Source of the DNA: Hydrogenibacillus schlegelii
Lineage (GTDB): Bacteria; Bacillota; Bacilli; Thermicanales; DSM-22653
Assembly: GCF_001653195.1 (NCBI RefSeq)
Contig: NZ_JXBB01000007.1
Coordinates: 1 to 60,116, forward strand
DNA length: 60,116 nt
Reading direction: 5' to 3'
In this document: positions 27,337 through 35,166 of the stretch, piece after piece
How the letters are laid out: the number at the start of each line of letters is the position of its first letter
How positions within the stretch are numbered: the stretch's first letter is position 1
Position numbers and translations under genes: made by a program
Notes under the pieces: model-generated
What the model was told of the DNA's origin: nothing
What the model saw: the letters and a program-made list of their open reading frames with translations, nothing else
Database searches by the model: none

Positions 27337-28653
27337 ATGGCCTGGAGTTCCGCCTCCCATCCCGATCGACTGCTGCTCACCCGGCAGTTTCCGATCGGAC
27401 CGGACCGCCTGCCGGAGTTCGCACCGATCATGCAGGCGGCCAACCGGATCTGGAATTCGTGCGTCTGGCATTCGCGGGAGATCCGGGAAAAAGAAAACCG
27501 GTGGCCGAACGAAGGGGAACTGAAGGCCAAATTCAAGTTCTTCGCATCCTGGAAGGAACTCCACTCCCAGTCGGCTCAGGCGGTGGTGGAAGAGTACTTT
27601 GAGGCCGTCTCCGGCTACCGGAAGCACCGGGAAAACGGTCACGAGGAAATGCAGCCCCCGGATTTCAAGCCAAAGAAGCATCTTCGGACGGTCACCTGGA
27701 AAAAGCAGGGCTTTGACGTCCGACCGGACGGCCTTGGGCTGAAGCGATCGCGGGGAAAAGATCCCGTTTCGGTTCCGCTGCCTGCGGGATGGAACGTCAT
27801 CGTCCTGCCGGATGGACAAAGCATCACCGGGACTCCGGTCGAGGTCAAGGTGAAGGCGATCGTCCGTCGCCGGAAGGTGGAAAACCTCATCCTCCACGTG
27901 ACCTTCGATCTCGGGGTCGTGCCGGTCCGCCCTGAGGCGGGGCCCGTTGCGGCGTACGACTACAACGCGGCCATGCTTGCCCGGGCGACCTCCGCCGGTG
28001 TGCTGGATCTTTTCGTCGGCCGCGAACTCCTGGCCCAGATCCAGTACCGCAACAAGGTGCTGGCGGAATTTCAGGCGAAGCTGAGCCGCCTCAGGGAAGG
28101 ATCGCGGCGCTTTCGCCGGCTTCAGGCGGCCAAAGGCCGGGTGCTTGAAAAGCTCGATCGCCGGATCCGGCACATGGAGCACGCCCTGACGAAAGCGCTG
28201 GCCGAACTCGACCGTAAAGAAGGCATCGCCGTCGCCGTCCTCGGCGATCTGACCGGCCTTCGCCGCTCCGCCAGAGCCGGGATGAAAGGGAAGAAGGCCA
28301 GTCAGAAGATCAACCAGATGGCCTACGATCGCCTCGGCTCCCAGCAGGGGTACAAAAACCTCATGCGCGGGATTCGGACGATCTTTCTTCCCGAAAAGTA
28401 CACGTCATCGACCTGTTACGCCTGCGGCCGGCGGGACCCGTCGTCGAGAAGACATCGCGGGCACTGGAAGTGCAGGCGATGCGGCTTCTCTTTGCAGGCG
28501 GATCTGAACGGCGCCGGGAATTTGCTGAAACGCCGGTTCACGGGCGACCGCATCGATCTTCCGGCGCCGGTGCCTGTCCGTGTGATCCGGCACTGGCGCT
28601 GGGACAGGCGGCATAACCGCTTTGTGCACGTATCGTCAAGGGCCGGGGCCTGA
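27337..28653 (+). CDS. tnpB: TnpB-family RNA-guided nuclease homologue lacking the usual RuvC-II Glu
   Basis: OrfB_IS605/TnpB protein of 438 residues; ATG 27337 follows AAGGAGGTG. RuvC-I Asp is kept (AYDYN, Asp208). The RuvC-II motif, normally hydrophobic-E-D-L, reads AVLGDLTGL with Gly303 where the catalytic Glu is expected. The zinc ribbon is intact (Cys360, Cys363, Cys379, Cys382) and RuvC-III Asp389 is kept (QADLNGAGNLL). Typical TnpB cleaves DNA with an omega RNA made from the element's right end. Here the protein is either nuclease-dead or uses a glutamate at another position; relocated catalytic residues are known in parts of this family. The gene is otherwise full-length and has a promoter and a clear omega-RNA region. 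Confidence 0.9.
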   Translation: MAWSSASHPDRLLLTRQFPIGPDRLPEFAPIMQAANRIWNSCVWHSREIREKENRWPNEGELKAKFKFFASWKELHSQSAQAVVEEYFEAVSGYRKHRENGHEEMQPPDFKPKKHLRTVTWKKQGFDVRPDGLGLKRSRGKDPVSVPLPAGWNVIVLPDGQSITGTPVEVKVKAIVRRRKVENLILHVTFDLGVVPVRPEAGPVAAYDYNAAMLARATSAGVLDLFVGRELLAQIQYRNKVLAEFQAKLSRLREGSRRFRRLQAAKGRVLEKLDRRIRHMEHALTKALAELDRKEGIAVAVLGDLTGLRRSARAGMKGKKASQKINQMAYDRLGSQQGYKNLMRGIRTIFLPEKYTSSTCYACGRRDPSSRRHRGHWKCRRCGFSLQADLNGAGNLLKRRFTGDRIDLPAPVPVRVIRHWRWDRRHNRFVHVSSRAGA

Positions 28654-28782
28654 GGCCCGGTACCTGACGTAGTCGGGACCCCGGTGACGGTCCCCTCCGC
28701 AGGCAAGAAGCCTGCGGTGTAACCCGGCAGGACATCCTGCCGCCAGGAAGCCCTTCCCTTTCAGGGGGAGGGAGAAAGTCAC
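28654..28782 (+). ncRNA. Putative omega RNA scaffold at the tnpB right end
   Basis: Directly after the tnpB stop: hairpin CCGCAGGC/GCCTGCGG (28697-28704 with 28710-28717), hairpin GGCAGG/CCTGCC (28726-28731 with 28736-28741), and a final hairpin (28751-28758 with 28765-28772) before AAAGTCAC. The guide would be the host sequence from about 28783 on. The scaffold probably starts inside the tnpB 3' end. Confidence 0.65.
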
Positions 28783-28814
28783 GCCATATCCACTTTGTAC
28801 GCGCCGCCGGCGCC

Positions 28815-28843
28815 TTGTATACCGGTGGGGAGCATGTTAGAAT
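28815..28843 (+). promoter_or_regulatory. csoR: csoR promoter with possible metal operator
   Basis: TTGTAT (28815-28820) and TAGAAT (28838-28843) are 17 bp apart. The spacer begins ACCGGTGGGG, so TATACCGGTGGGGA resembles part of the GC-centred CsoR boxes; the match is only partial. Confidence 0.55.
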
Positions 28844-28873
28844 CGAGGAAAAGGCAAGCGGCGGGGGACTTCG

Positions 28874-29278
28874 ATGGACGAACAGCGCAATCTGAACCCG
28901 CCCGTCGCGTCGACCGGCGCCGACCCGCGTCCCGACCGGGTAGCGCCGGAGGCCGGCGAGGCGGGGGCCCTCACCTGCCATCTCCCGAGCGGCCGACGGG
29001 GCAAGATCTCGCCGCAGCTTCGCCGGGATCTCGAGCGGCGGATGAACCGCATCGAGGGGCAGGTTCGGGGCATCAAAGGGATGATCGACGCCGGCGCGTA
29101 CTGTGACGACATTCTGCATCAGATCACGGCGGCGCAAAACGCCCTGTCGGCGGTGGCCCGTCTGATCCTGGAGAGCCACATCCGCACGTGCGTCATTCCG
29201 CGCCTGAAGGAAGACGATCCGGACATCCTGGAGGAGTTTTTGCGGACGGTCCGGGCGATGATGCGGACCGGCGTCTAG
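28874..29278 (+). CDS. csoR: CsoR-type copper-sensing repressor
   Basis: 134 residues of the metal-sensitive repressor family (all-helical tetramer). The Cu(I) ligand set of CsoR is complete: Cys77 (GAYCDDIL), His102 and Cys106 (ESHIRTC), with the same 25- and 4-residue spacing as characterised CsoR. RMNRIEGQVRGIKGMI marks the N-terminal helix. The first 40 residues are an extra disordered extension containing a CH pair. No copper ATPase or chaperone gene is adjacent; the next gene is a housekeeping HD hydrolase, so targets are probably elsewhere. Confidence 0.9.
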   Translation: MDEQRNLNPPVASTGADPRPDRVAPEAGEAGALTCHLPSGRRGKISPQLRRDLERRMNRIEGQVRGIKGMIDAGAYCDDILHQITAAQNALSAVARLILESHIRTCVIPRLKEDDPDILEEFLRTVRAMMRTGV

Positions 29279-29323
29279 GCGCGCCTTGCGGCGATCGGGC
29301 GCGGCGCGAAGCGGGAGGCCGCC

Positions 29324-30862
29324 ATGAAGACCATTCGCGATCCGGTCCACAACCTGATCCAGTTCGACCTGAAGACGGAAGGCCTCATCGTCCGGCTGAT
29401 CGACACGCCGGAGTTCCAGCGGCTCCACCACATCCGCCAGCTCGGCCTTTCGTTTTTCACCTATCCCGGGGCGACCCACACCCGCTTCAGCCACTCCATC
29501 GGCGTGGCCCACCTCATGAAGCGGTTCGTCGACCGGCTGCTCGCCGATGAGGGGGCGCGCCGGGCGGCGCCCGGCGGCGAGCGCCTGAAGGAAGATCGGC
29601 TGCTTGCCATGGCGGCGGCGCTTTTGCACGACATCGGCCACGGGCCGCTCTCTCACGCCATCGAGGCGGTGACGGGGGTCCACCACGAGGCGTGGAGCCG
29701 CCTCATCGTCACCGGCGGCACGGCCGTCACCCGCGTGCTCGAAGCCGAACGGCCGGGGCTTGCCCGGGAGGTCTCCGACGTCATCGGCCGCTCCCACGCC
29801 AACCGGGCGATCGTGAAGCTCCTCTCCAGCCAGCTCGACGTCGACCGGACGGACTATCTCCTTCGGGACGCCCACATGACGGGCGCCCGCTACGGCGCCC
29901 TCGACCTGGAGTGGCTCATCCACTCCCTCCGCCTCGGCGTGTCGGTCCCTCGGGAGGGGAGCGTCGAGGCGGAAGTCGGCCTCGACCTGGAAAAGGGGCT
30001 CAGCATCGCGGAAGATTTCATGATGGCCCGCTTCTACATGTACCGCCACGTCTATCTGCACAAGACGACCCGGGCGGCGGAACTCATGGTCCAGCATCTG
30101 TTGCTGCGGGCGGCGGAACTCGCCGAGGCGGGGGCGCTTACGCTGCCGCCGGCGCTCGGGGCGGTGCTCGCCCTCCGGTCCCGCCGGGATCCGGAGCAGG
30201 CGGCGGAGGCGATCCTCGGGGCGTTCCTCACCTTGACCGACGCGACGGTGTGGTCGGCGTTTTTCGACTGGCAGGAGCACCCCGACCCCGTCCTTCGGAC
30301 GCTCAGCCGTCGCCTCATCGCCCGGGACCTCTACAAAGCGCTTCCGCTCCCGGAAGGGGGCCTGCCGACGGATCGCCTCTACGAACTGCATGAGGAAGCG
30401 GCCGAGCGCCTGCGCGCCCATGGCCTCGCCGGATTGGACGGCCGGCCGATTCCCGGCCGATATGCCCTTTTCCTCGACACCGAAGAGACGATCCCGTACA
30501 AAGATCCTTATCTTCTGCCGGCCGGCCGGCGGCCGGCGGAAACGACGGCGGGCGGCGGTTCGGACAAAGAAAGCGGCGCTTCGGCGGGCGGCGCCGGCGG
30601 GACGGGGGTCGGGGAGGTCCCGGCGCCGGCGAAGGACGATGCCCGGGCTCGGGGGGGCGAAAGCGCCGCGGCGCCGGCGGACGGCGACGCCGAGTCGACG
30701 GTCGCCGTCTGGATGATCGACCGGGAGGGCCGGGCGGTGGAGCTTTCCCGGGCGTCGGAGCTCATTCGTTTTCTCCGGGAGCACCGGCACGCCTACCGGC
30801 GGGTGTACGTCCCGCGGGAGATCCGGGAAGAGATGGCCGCGCGGCTTCGGGCGCTCCGTTAA
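29324..30862 (+). CDS. ywfO: HD-domain phosphohydrolase (YwfO-like dNTPase family)
   Basis: 512 residues. Metal-binding HD motif set: RFSHSIGVAHL (first His), HDIGHGPLSH (His102-Asp103) and DVDRTDYL (distal Asp), as in dGTPase/SamHD1-like YwfO. The N-terminus starts MKTIRDPVHNLI..., standard for the family. A low-complexity Gly/Ala-rich insertion lies at about 405-450, before a conserved C-terminal piece. GGGAGG precedes ATG 29324. It is followed by ywgA, as in B. subtilis, which supports the assignment; substrate not shown. Confidence 0.92.
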   Translation: MKTIRDPVHNLIQFDLKTEGLIVRLIDTPEFQRLHHIRQLGLSFFTYPGATHTRFSHSIGVAHLMKRFVDRLLADEGARRAAPGGERLKEDRLLAMAAALLHDIGHGPLSHAIEAVTGVHHEAWSRLIVTGGTAVTRVLEAERPGLAREVSDVIGRSHANRAIVKLLSSQLDVDRTDYLLRDAHMTGARYGALDLEWLIHSLRLGVSVPREGSVEAEVGLDLEKGLSIAEDFMMARFYMYRHVYLHKTTRAAELMVQHLLLRAAELAEAGALTLPPALGAVLALRSRRDPEQAAEAILGAFLTLTDATVWSAFFDWQEHPDPVLRTLSRRLIARDLYKALPLPEGGLPTDRLYELHEEAAERLRAHGLAGLDGRPIPGRYALFLDTEETIPYKDPYLLPAGRRPAETTAGGGSDKESGASAGGAGGTGVGEVPAPAKDDARARGGESAAAPADGDAESTVAVWMIDREGRAVELSRASELIRFLREHRHAYRRVYVPREIREEMAARLRALR

Positions 30863-30935
30863 AAAGGCCAAAAAACGGCGGCGCCGGCGCCCGGCCGGAA
30901 GACGCCGATATCACCGCGGGAAGGGGGGATCGGGG

Positions 30936-31445
30936 ATGGTCGACGTGTTTCGCTCGACCCATGCCCTGCTCAAGATGCTGTCCATCGCGCCGATCGTCGG
31001 CCGGAAGAGACTTCAGAAGACGGTGCATCTTCTGAAAGTCTCCGGCGCGCCGTTTCCCTACCCCTTTCAGTACCATCACTTCGGGCCGTACGCCCACACG
31101 CTGCAGGAGGCGATCGATCGGCTCGTCGAAGACGGCCTCGTCGAAGAGCGGACGGGCCCGGACGGGTACGAATACCGCCTGACGGAGCGGGGGCGGTCGT
31201 TTTTGGCCCGGCTCGAGGCGGACGGGTACCGCTTTCCGATCGACGCCGAGCTCTACCGGTCGCTCATCGCCGAACCGGCGTCGTTTCTGGAGGTGCTCTC
31301 CACCTACGCCTATTTTCGCCAGGCGGGCCTTGCGCCGGAGGCGGCCGAGGCCAAAGTGGCCGCGCTCAAGCCCCACCTGGCCGCCCTCCTTCCGGCGGCG
31401 GCGGCAGCGTACGCCGCCCGCCTGGAAGGCCGCGCCGGCGGATGA
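30936..31445 (+). CDS. ywgA: YwgA-family protein
   Basis: 169 residues. Winged-helix-like fold with the YwgA signature GRKRLQKTVHLLK...PFPYPFQYHHFGPYAHTLQEAIDRLV. GGGAAGGGGGG precedes ATG 30936, 73 bp after ywfO; the ywfO-ywgA pair is conserved in Bacillus. Function unknown; it may serve as a regulator or partner of the HD hydrolase (inference). The C-terminal 40 residues are Ala-rich. Confidence 0.85.
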   Translation: MVDVFRSTHALLKMLSIAPIVGRKRLQKTVHLLKVSGAPFPYPFQYHHFGPYAHTLQEAIDRLVEDGLVEERTGPDGYEYRLTERGRSFLARLEADGYRFPIDAELYRSLIAEPASFLEVLSTYAYFRQAGLAPEAAEAKVAALKPHLAALLPAAAAAYAARLEGRAGG

Positions 31446-31508
31446 CCGCCGGCTTTTGATTTGCCCGCGAAGGGGAGCTGTTTTAAGGAAAGATGTATTT
31501 CTGTCATA

Positions 31509-31537
31509 TTGCCCTTCTGCCGCCTTTCCTCTACAAT
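31509..31537 (+). promoter_or_regulatory. korAB promoter
   Basis: TTGCCC (31509-31514) and TACAAT (31532-31537) are 17 bp apart, in an AT-richer stretch. The predicted start is near 31544. Confidence 0.75.
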
Positions 31538-31555
31538 AAACGTAGGAATGCAAAA

Positions 31556-31593
31556 GGTGTATCAAACACGGGCGCGATCTGTACTGATACACC
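31556..31593. promoter_or_regulatory. 9-bp inverted repeat in the korA leader
   Basis: GGTGTATCA (31556-31564) and TGATACACC (31585-31593) are perfect inverted copies with 20 bp between them, just after the predicted start and about 10 bp before the ribosome-binding site. Each arm is embedded in a smaller dyad (GTGT-N5-ACAC; GTA-N4-TAC). It could be an operator or a leader hairpin. Confidence 0.6.
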
Positions 31594-31616
31594 GAACCGG
31601 AAAGGAGGCGGCGGGC

Positions 31617-33383
31617 GTGGAGACGATCCGCACCCTCGAGTGGAAGGTCGGCGGCCAGCAGGGCGAAGGCATCGACTCCACCGGGGAGATTTTTGCCCGG
31701 ACGCTCTTTCGTTACGGCTACTATGTGACGACGTACAAGCAGTTCATGAGCCGGATCAAAGGCGGACACACGAACTACAAGCTTCGGGCGACGCCGTACC
31801 CGACGCAGCACGCCGGCGACTTCGTCGACATCTTGCTGGCCCTCGACGACGAGACGATTCCGATCAACCGCCACGAGCTTCGGCCCGGCGCGATCGTCAT
31901 CCAGGAAGGGAAGGAGACGGCGATTCGGGAAGAGGACGGGTATCTTCTTGCCGTCTTTCCGTTGAAAGCGATTGCAACGGAGCTCGGAAACCCCCTCGCA
32001 AAGAACATGATCGCCCTCGGCATGAGCGGCGCCCTCGTGTCGCTGCCGGTGGAAGAGTTTTACGCCTTCATCGAGAAGCAGTTTGAGAAAAAAGGGGAAA
32101 AAGTCATCGCCTCCAACAAGGCGGCGGTCGACAAAGGCTACGCCCTCGTCCGGGAGCACCTCGCCGATCGGATGAAGCGCCTCGAGCCGCTTCCGCGGTC
32201 GACCGAGCGGCTCTACATCTCCGGGAACGAAGCGACGGCGTTCGGCAGCTTCATGGCCGGCTGCCGCTTCCTCTCGGCGTACCCGATCACGCCGGCGTCG
32301 GAGATCATGGAGTGGATGGCGGCGCACCTTCCGGCGGTCGGCGGGACGATCCTCCAGGTGGAAGATGAGATCGCCGGGATCACCTTTGCCGTCGGAGCGG
32401 CGTACGCCGGCGCCCGGGCGATGACGTCGACGTCGGGCCCCGGGATGTCCCTGAAGACGGAAGCCCTCGGGATGGCGGCGATGAGCGAGACGCCGATCGT
32501 CATCGTCGACTCCCAGCGGGCGGGCCCGTCGACGGGGCTGCCGACGAAGCACGAGCAGAGCGACCTTTTCCACATGCTGTTCGCCACCCACGGCGAGATC
32601 CCGCGGATCGTCGTCTACCCGTCGAGCATCGAGGACGCGTTCTACGTCGCCGCCGAAGCGTTCAACCTGGCGGAGCGGTATCAGACGCCGGTCATCCTCG
32701 CCCTCGACCTCGTCCTTTCGATGAACCGGACGACGATCCCGCGGATCGACGCGAAGCGGGTGCCGATCGACCGGGGGAAGATCGTCACGCCGGAGGAAGC
32801 GAAGAAGTACGGCGAGTTCATCTTCAAGCGCTACCGCTTCACCGAAGACGGCATCTCGCCGCGGGCGCTACCGGGCAACCCCTACGGCGTCCATACGGCA
32901 AGCTCGAACGAGCACGGCGAGGACGGCTACATCACGGAAGATCCGGTCATCCGGACGAAGATCATGCAGAAGCGGATGGAAAAGGTGAAGACGGCCCGCC
33001 TGAGCCGCCCGTTTTACGTCCAGGACGGCGAGGCGGACGTCATGCTCGTCGGCGTCGGTTCGGCCCGAGGCGTGATCGAGGAGGTCGCCCGGCGGCTTCG
33101 GGAAGACGACGGCGTGACCGTCGGCGGGCTCTTCATCCAGCAGCTGAAGCCGCTTCCGGTGGAAGAACTTCGGCCCTATCTCGCCGGCAAGCGGATGATC
33201 ATCACGGTGGAAAACAACTACTCCGGTCAGCTCCTGCAGTGGCTCCGGCAGCATTTCCCGATTCACGACCGGTCGACGGCCATCACCCAGTACGACGGAA
33301 ATCCGTTCCGGGTGACGCGGGTGGCCGGGGAAGTCAAGGAGGTGCTCGATCGTGTCCGTCGAGCTCAAGAAGCCCACGCTTAA
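31617..33383 (+). CDS. korA: 2-oxoacid:ferredoxin oxidoreductase, alpha (fused gamma-alpha) subunit
   Basis: 588 residues. GTG 31617 follows AAAGGAGG; the frame is open upstream but has no family sequence. The gamma domain comes first (VGGQQGEGIDSTGEIFA), then the alpha pyruvate/2-oxoglutarate-binding part (YPITPASEIMEWMA, ...MTSTSGPGMSLKTEALGMA). It forms, with the beta subunit, an enzyme that decarboxylates 2-oxoglutarate (or a related 2-oxoacid) to acyl-CoA with ferredoxin; the reverse reaction fixes CO2 in some autotrophs. The Bacillales-type two-subunit layout favours 2-oxoglutarate, but substrate cannot be proven here. It overlaps korB by 32 bp. Confidence 0.93.
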   Translation: METIRTLEWKVGGQQGEGIDSTGEIFARTLFRYGYYVTTYKQFMSRIKGGHTNYKLRATPYPTQHAGDFVDILLALDDETIPINRHELRPGAIVIQEGKETAIREEDGYLLAVFPLKAIATELGNPLAKNMIALGMSGALVSLPVEEFYAFIEKQFEKKGEKVIASNKAAVDKGYALVREHLADRMKRLEPLPRSTERLYISGNEATAFGSFMAGCRFLSAYPITPASEIMEWMAAHLPAVGGTILQVEDEIAGITFAVGAAYAGARAMTSTSGPGMSLKTEALGMAAMSETPIVIVDSQRAGPSTGLPTKHEQSDLFHMLFATHGEIPRIVVYPSSIEDAFYVAAEAFNLAERYQTPVILALDLVLSMNRTTIPRIDAKRVPIDRGKIVTPEEAKKYGEFIFKRYRFTEDGISPRALPGNPYGVHTASSNEHGEDGYITEDPVIRTKIMQKRMEKVKTARLSRPFYVQDGEADVMLVGVGSARGVIEEVARRLREDDGVTVGGLFIQQLKPLPVEELRPYLAGKRMIITVENNYSGQLLQWLRQHFPIHDRSTAITQYDGNPFRVTRVAGEVKEVLDRVRRAQEAHA

Positions 33384-34215
33384 AGATTACAAGGGCGACC
33401 AGCCGACGTGGTGCCCGGGCTGCGGCCATTTCAGCGTGATGGCCGGCCTGCAGCGGGCTCTCGTCAACCTCGGCCTCCACCCCCACGAGGTGATCATCGT
33501 CTCCGGCATCGGCTGCTCGAGCAAGCTGCCGGAGTACACCCGCGCCTACGGTTTCCACACGATCCACGGCCGGGCGCTTCCGGTCGCCCAGGGGGCGAAG
33601 CTGGCGGCGCCGGAGATGCACGTCATCGTCACCGGCGGCGACGGCGACGGCTACGGCATCGGCGCCGGGCACTTCGTCCACGCCGTCCGGCGAAACATGG
33701 ACATCACTTACCTCGTCATGGACAACAGCATCTACGGCCTGACGAAGGGCCAGACGTCGCCGACGAGCCCCCACAACTTCGTCAGCAAGACGACCGTCAA
33801 GGGGAACAAAGAATACCCGATGGACGGGCTTTCGATCGCCCTCGCGAACGGGGCGACGTTCGTCGCCCAGGCCTTCTCCGGTGACGTGAAGCGCATGACG
33901 GAGATCATCGAGGCGGCGATCAAGCACAAGGGCTTTTCGCTCGTGAACGTCCTTTCGCCGTGCGTGACGTACAACAAGGTGAATACGTACGACTTCTACC
34001 GCGAGCACCTCGTCGACGTGCCGGAGCCGCTCCCGACGCGGGAGGAGGCGATCCGGGTCGTGAAGGAGCACGGCGGCCACGTTCACGGCATCCTCTACGT
34101 CGAAAAGCGGCCGGACTTCCAGACCCTCCTCGGCATCGACTGGAAGATGCGGGACATCGCCGCCGGTCCGATGGACGAGGCGACGATCCGGGAGATCGAA
34201 GCGGAGTTCATGTGA
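33352..34215 (+). CDS. korB: 2-oxoacid:ferredoxin oxidoreductase, beta subunit
   Basis: 287 residues; GTG 33352 lies inside the end of korA after AAGGAGG. It binds thiamine diphosphate and Mg (GGDGDGYGIGAGH ... DNSIYGLTKGQ) and a 4Fe-4S cluster (WCPGCGH near the N-terminus plus SGIGCSSK and a later Cys, SPCVTYN). It supplies the catalytic core for the alpha subunit. A 13-bp hairpin follows (34250-34286). Confidence 0.95.
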   Translation: MSVELKKPTLKDYKGDQPTWCPGCGHFSVMAGLQRALVNLGLHPHEVIIVSGIGCSSKLPEYTRAYGFHTIHGRALPVAQGAKLAAPEMHVIVTGGDGDGYGIGAGHFVHAVRRNMDITYLVMDNSIYGLTKGQTSPTSPHNFVSKTTVKGNKEYPMDGLSIALANGATFVAQAFSGDVKRMTEIIEAAIKHKGFSLVNVLSPCVTYNKVNTYDFYREHLVDVPEPLPTREEAIRVVKEHGGHVHGILYVEKRPDFQTLLGIDWKMRDIAAGPMDEATIREIEAEFM

Positions 34216-34249
34216 ACCGAGGCGGGGCAAAGAGGATCCGAGCAAGTAA

Positions 34250-34289
34250 CGCAAAGCGCCGCGGCATGACGCTGCGGCGCTTTGCGTTT
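34250..34289. terminator. Hairpin between convergent genes, probable terminator
   Basis: A 13-bp perfect stem (34250-34262 with 34274-34286) and an 11-nt loop, followed only by TTT, so strength is uncertain. It lies between korB and the minus-strand gene at 34304. Confidence 0.6.
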
Positions 34290-34303
34290 GCGGTTCGGCG
34301 ATC

Positions 34304-34651
34304 TCAGCCGACGTACGTCGTCAAAAATTCCCCCTGGATGGCGTAGTAGAGGGTGTTCAGCTCGGCGATCTTCCGGGCGACGGCGCCGGCCCGCTCGAGG
34401 GCCTCGAAAAACGCCGCGTCGTCCGTCTCGCCCGCCGCTTCGGCTTCCCGAAAGAGGGCGAGGTAACGGGCCTCGAGGGCCCGGATGCGGTCCGGGATGA
34501 GGCCGCTCAGCTTTTCCAGCTCGAGGGCGAGGGCGTCTTTTTCCGCCGGGGTGAACGCCTCGACGGGCTTTTTGAGCCGCGGGATCTTGAGCCCGAGGTC
34601 CGCGTCATCGACGAGCTCGAACGCCGCTTCCGGACGGTCGTGGGCTGCCAT
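34304..34651 (-). CDS. Small helical protein of unknown function
   Basis: 115 residues from ATG 34651, with minus-strand AAAGGAG upstream; an earlier in-frame ATG at 34705 lacks a ribosome-binding site and would fall in the shared promoter region. The sequence is charged and helical (LELEKLSGLIPDRIRALEARYLALF), without TM segments or Cys. It is divergent from acpS. I do not recognise the family. Confidence 0.7.
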   Translation of the reverse strand: MAAHDRPEAAFELVDDADLGLKIPRLKKPVEAFTPAEKDALALELEKLSGLIPDRIRALEARYLALFREAEAAGETDDAAFFEALERAGAVARKIAELNTLYYAIQGEFLTTYVG

Positions 34652-34671
34652 GGCCTGACTCCTTTTTTCGG

Positions 34672-34701
34672 TTGCGTTCTTTTTTATACACTCAGTATAC
34701 C
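34672..34701 (+). promoter_or_regulatory. acpS: acpS promoter within a divergent control region
   Basis: TTGCGT (34672-34677) and TATACC (34696-34701) are 18 bp apart. On the minus strand TATACT (34699-34694) can serve the divergent gene. Both -10s share the dyad TATAC-N5-GTATA (34685-34699). Confidence 0.6.
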
Positions 34702-34731
34702 ACACGGAAAAACGTCCGGGAGGGAAGGCGC

Positions 34732-35148
34732 GTGATCGTCGGCGTCGGCATCGATCTGGTCGACCAGGCCCGCCTCGCCCGCCTGCTCGAACGCCGTCCG
34801 CGCTTCATCGAGCGGGTGCTCACGCCGGCGGAACGGGCGGCGCTTCCGGCCGAGGGGCGGCGCCGGCTGGAGTTCATCTCCGGCCGCTTTGCGGCCAAGG
34901 AAGCCCTGGCGAAGGCCTTCGGAACGGGCATCGGCGGGCGGTTTTCCTTTCAGGACATAAGCCTCCTTCCGGGCCCCGGCGGCCGTCCGGCGGTCCGGGC
35001 GGAGGGGGACCGGTTGAAGGCGGCGCTCGGCGCCCCGGGCGACGTCCGGATTCACGTCGCCATTTCCCATGAGCGTTCCCACACCGTCGCCGTGGCGATC
35101 GTCGAGCGGTGGTCTAGCGCCCCCCGCTTGGACATAGACATGGGATGA
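34732..35148 (+). CDS. acpS: Holo-[acyl-carrier-protein] synthase
   Basis: Transfers 4'-phosphopantetheine from CoA to acyl carrier protein. 139 residues. GTG 34732 follows GGGAGGG. Family motifs: GVGIDLVDQARL at the start (Mg-binding Asp), FISGRFAAKEALAKAFG with catalytic Lys/Glu, and VAISHERSHTVAVAIVE near the end. The stop codon lies in the repeated CATAGACATGGGATGA motif. First gene of the acpS-ydcC-alr-ndoAI-ndoA block known from Bacillus. Confidence 0.95.
   Translation: MIVGVGIDLVDQARLARLLERRPRFIERVLTPAERAALPAEGRRRLEFISGRFAAKEALAKAFGTGIGGRFSFQDISLLPGPGGRPAVRAEGDRLKAALGAPGDVRIHVAISHERSHTVAVAIVERWSSAPRLDIDMG
35133..35148. repeat. Copy B of a shared 16-bp motif
   Basis: CATAGACATGGGATGA, identical to 19788-19803, with CCGCTT 3 bp upstream. 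It spans the acpS stop and lies 18 bp before the ydcC start. Confidence 0.6.
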
Positions 35149-35166
35149 CGAAGTCCTCGGGAAGGG

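Larger units (their letters stand above)
27245..28785 (+). mobile_element. tnpB-only IS200/IS605 (IS1341-type) element
   Basis: Left end: hairpin CCCGCC (27251-27256)/GGCGGG (27267-27272). One gene, tnpB, and no tnpA. Right end: three successive hairpins (28697-28717, 28726-28741, 28751-28772) ending in AAAGTCAC near 28782, the usual look of IS605-family right ends that also encode the omega RNA. Exact ends are estimates; this family makes no target duplication. It is non-autonomous unless a TnpA is supplied elsewhere. Confidence 0.8.
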
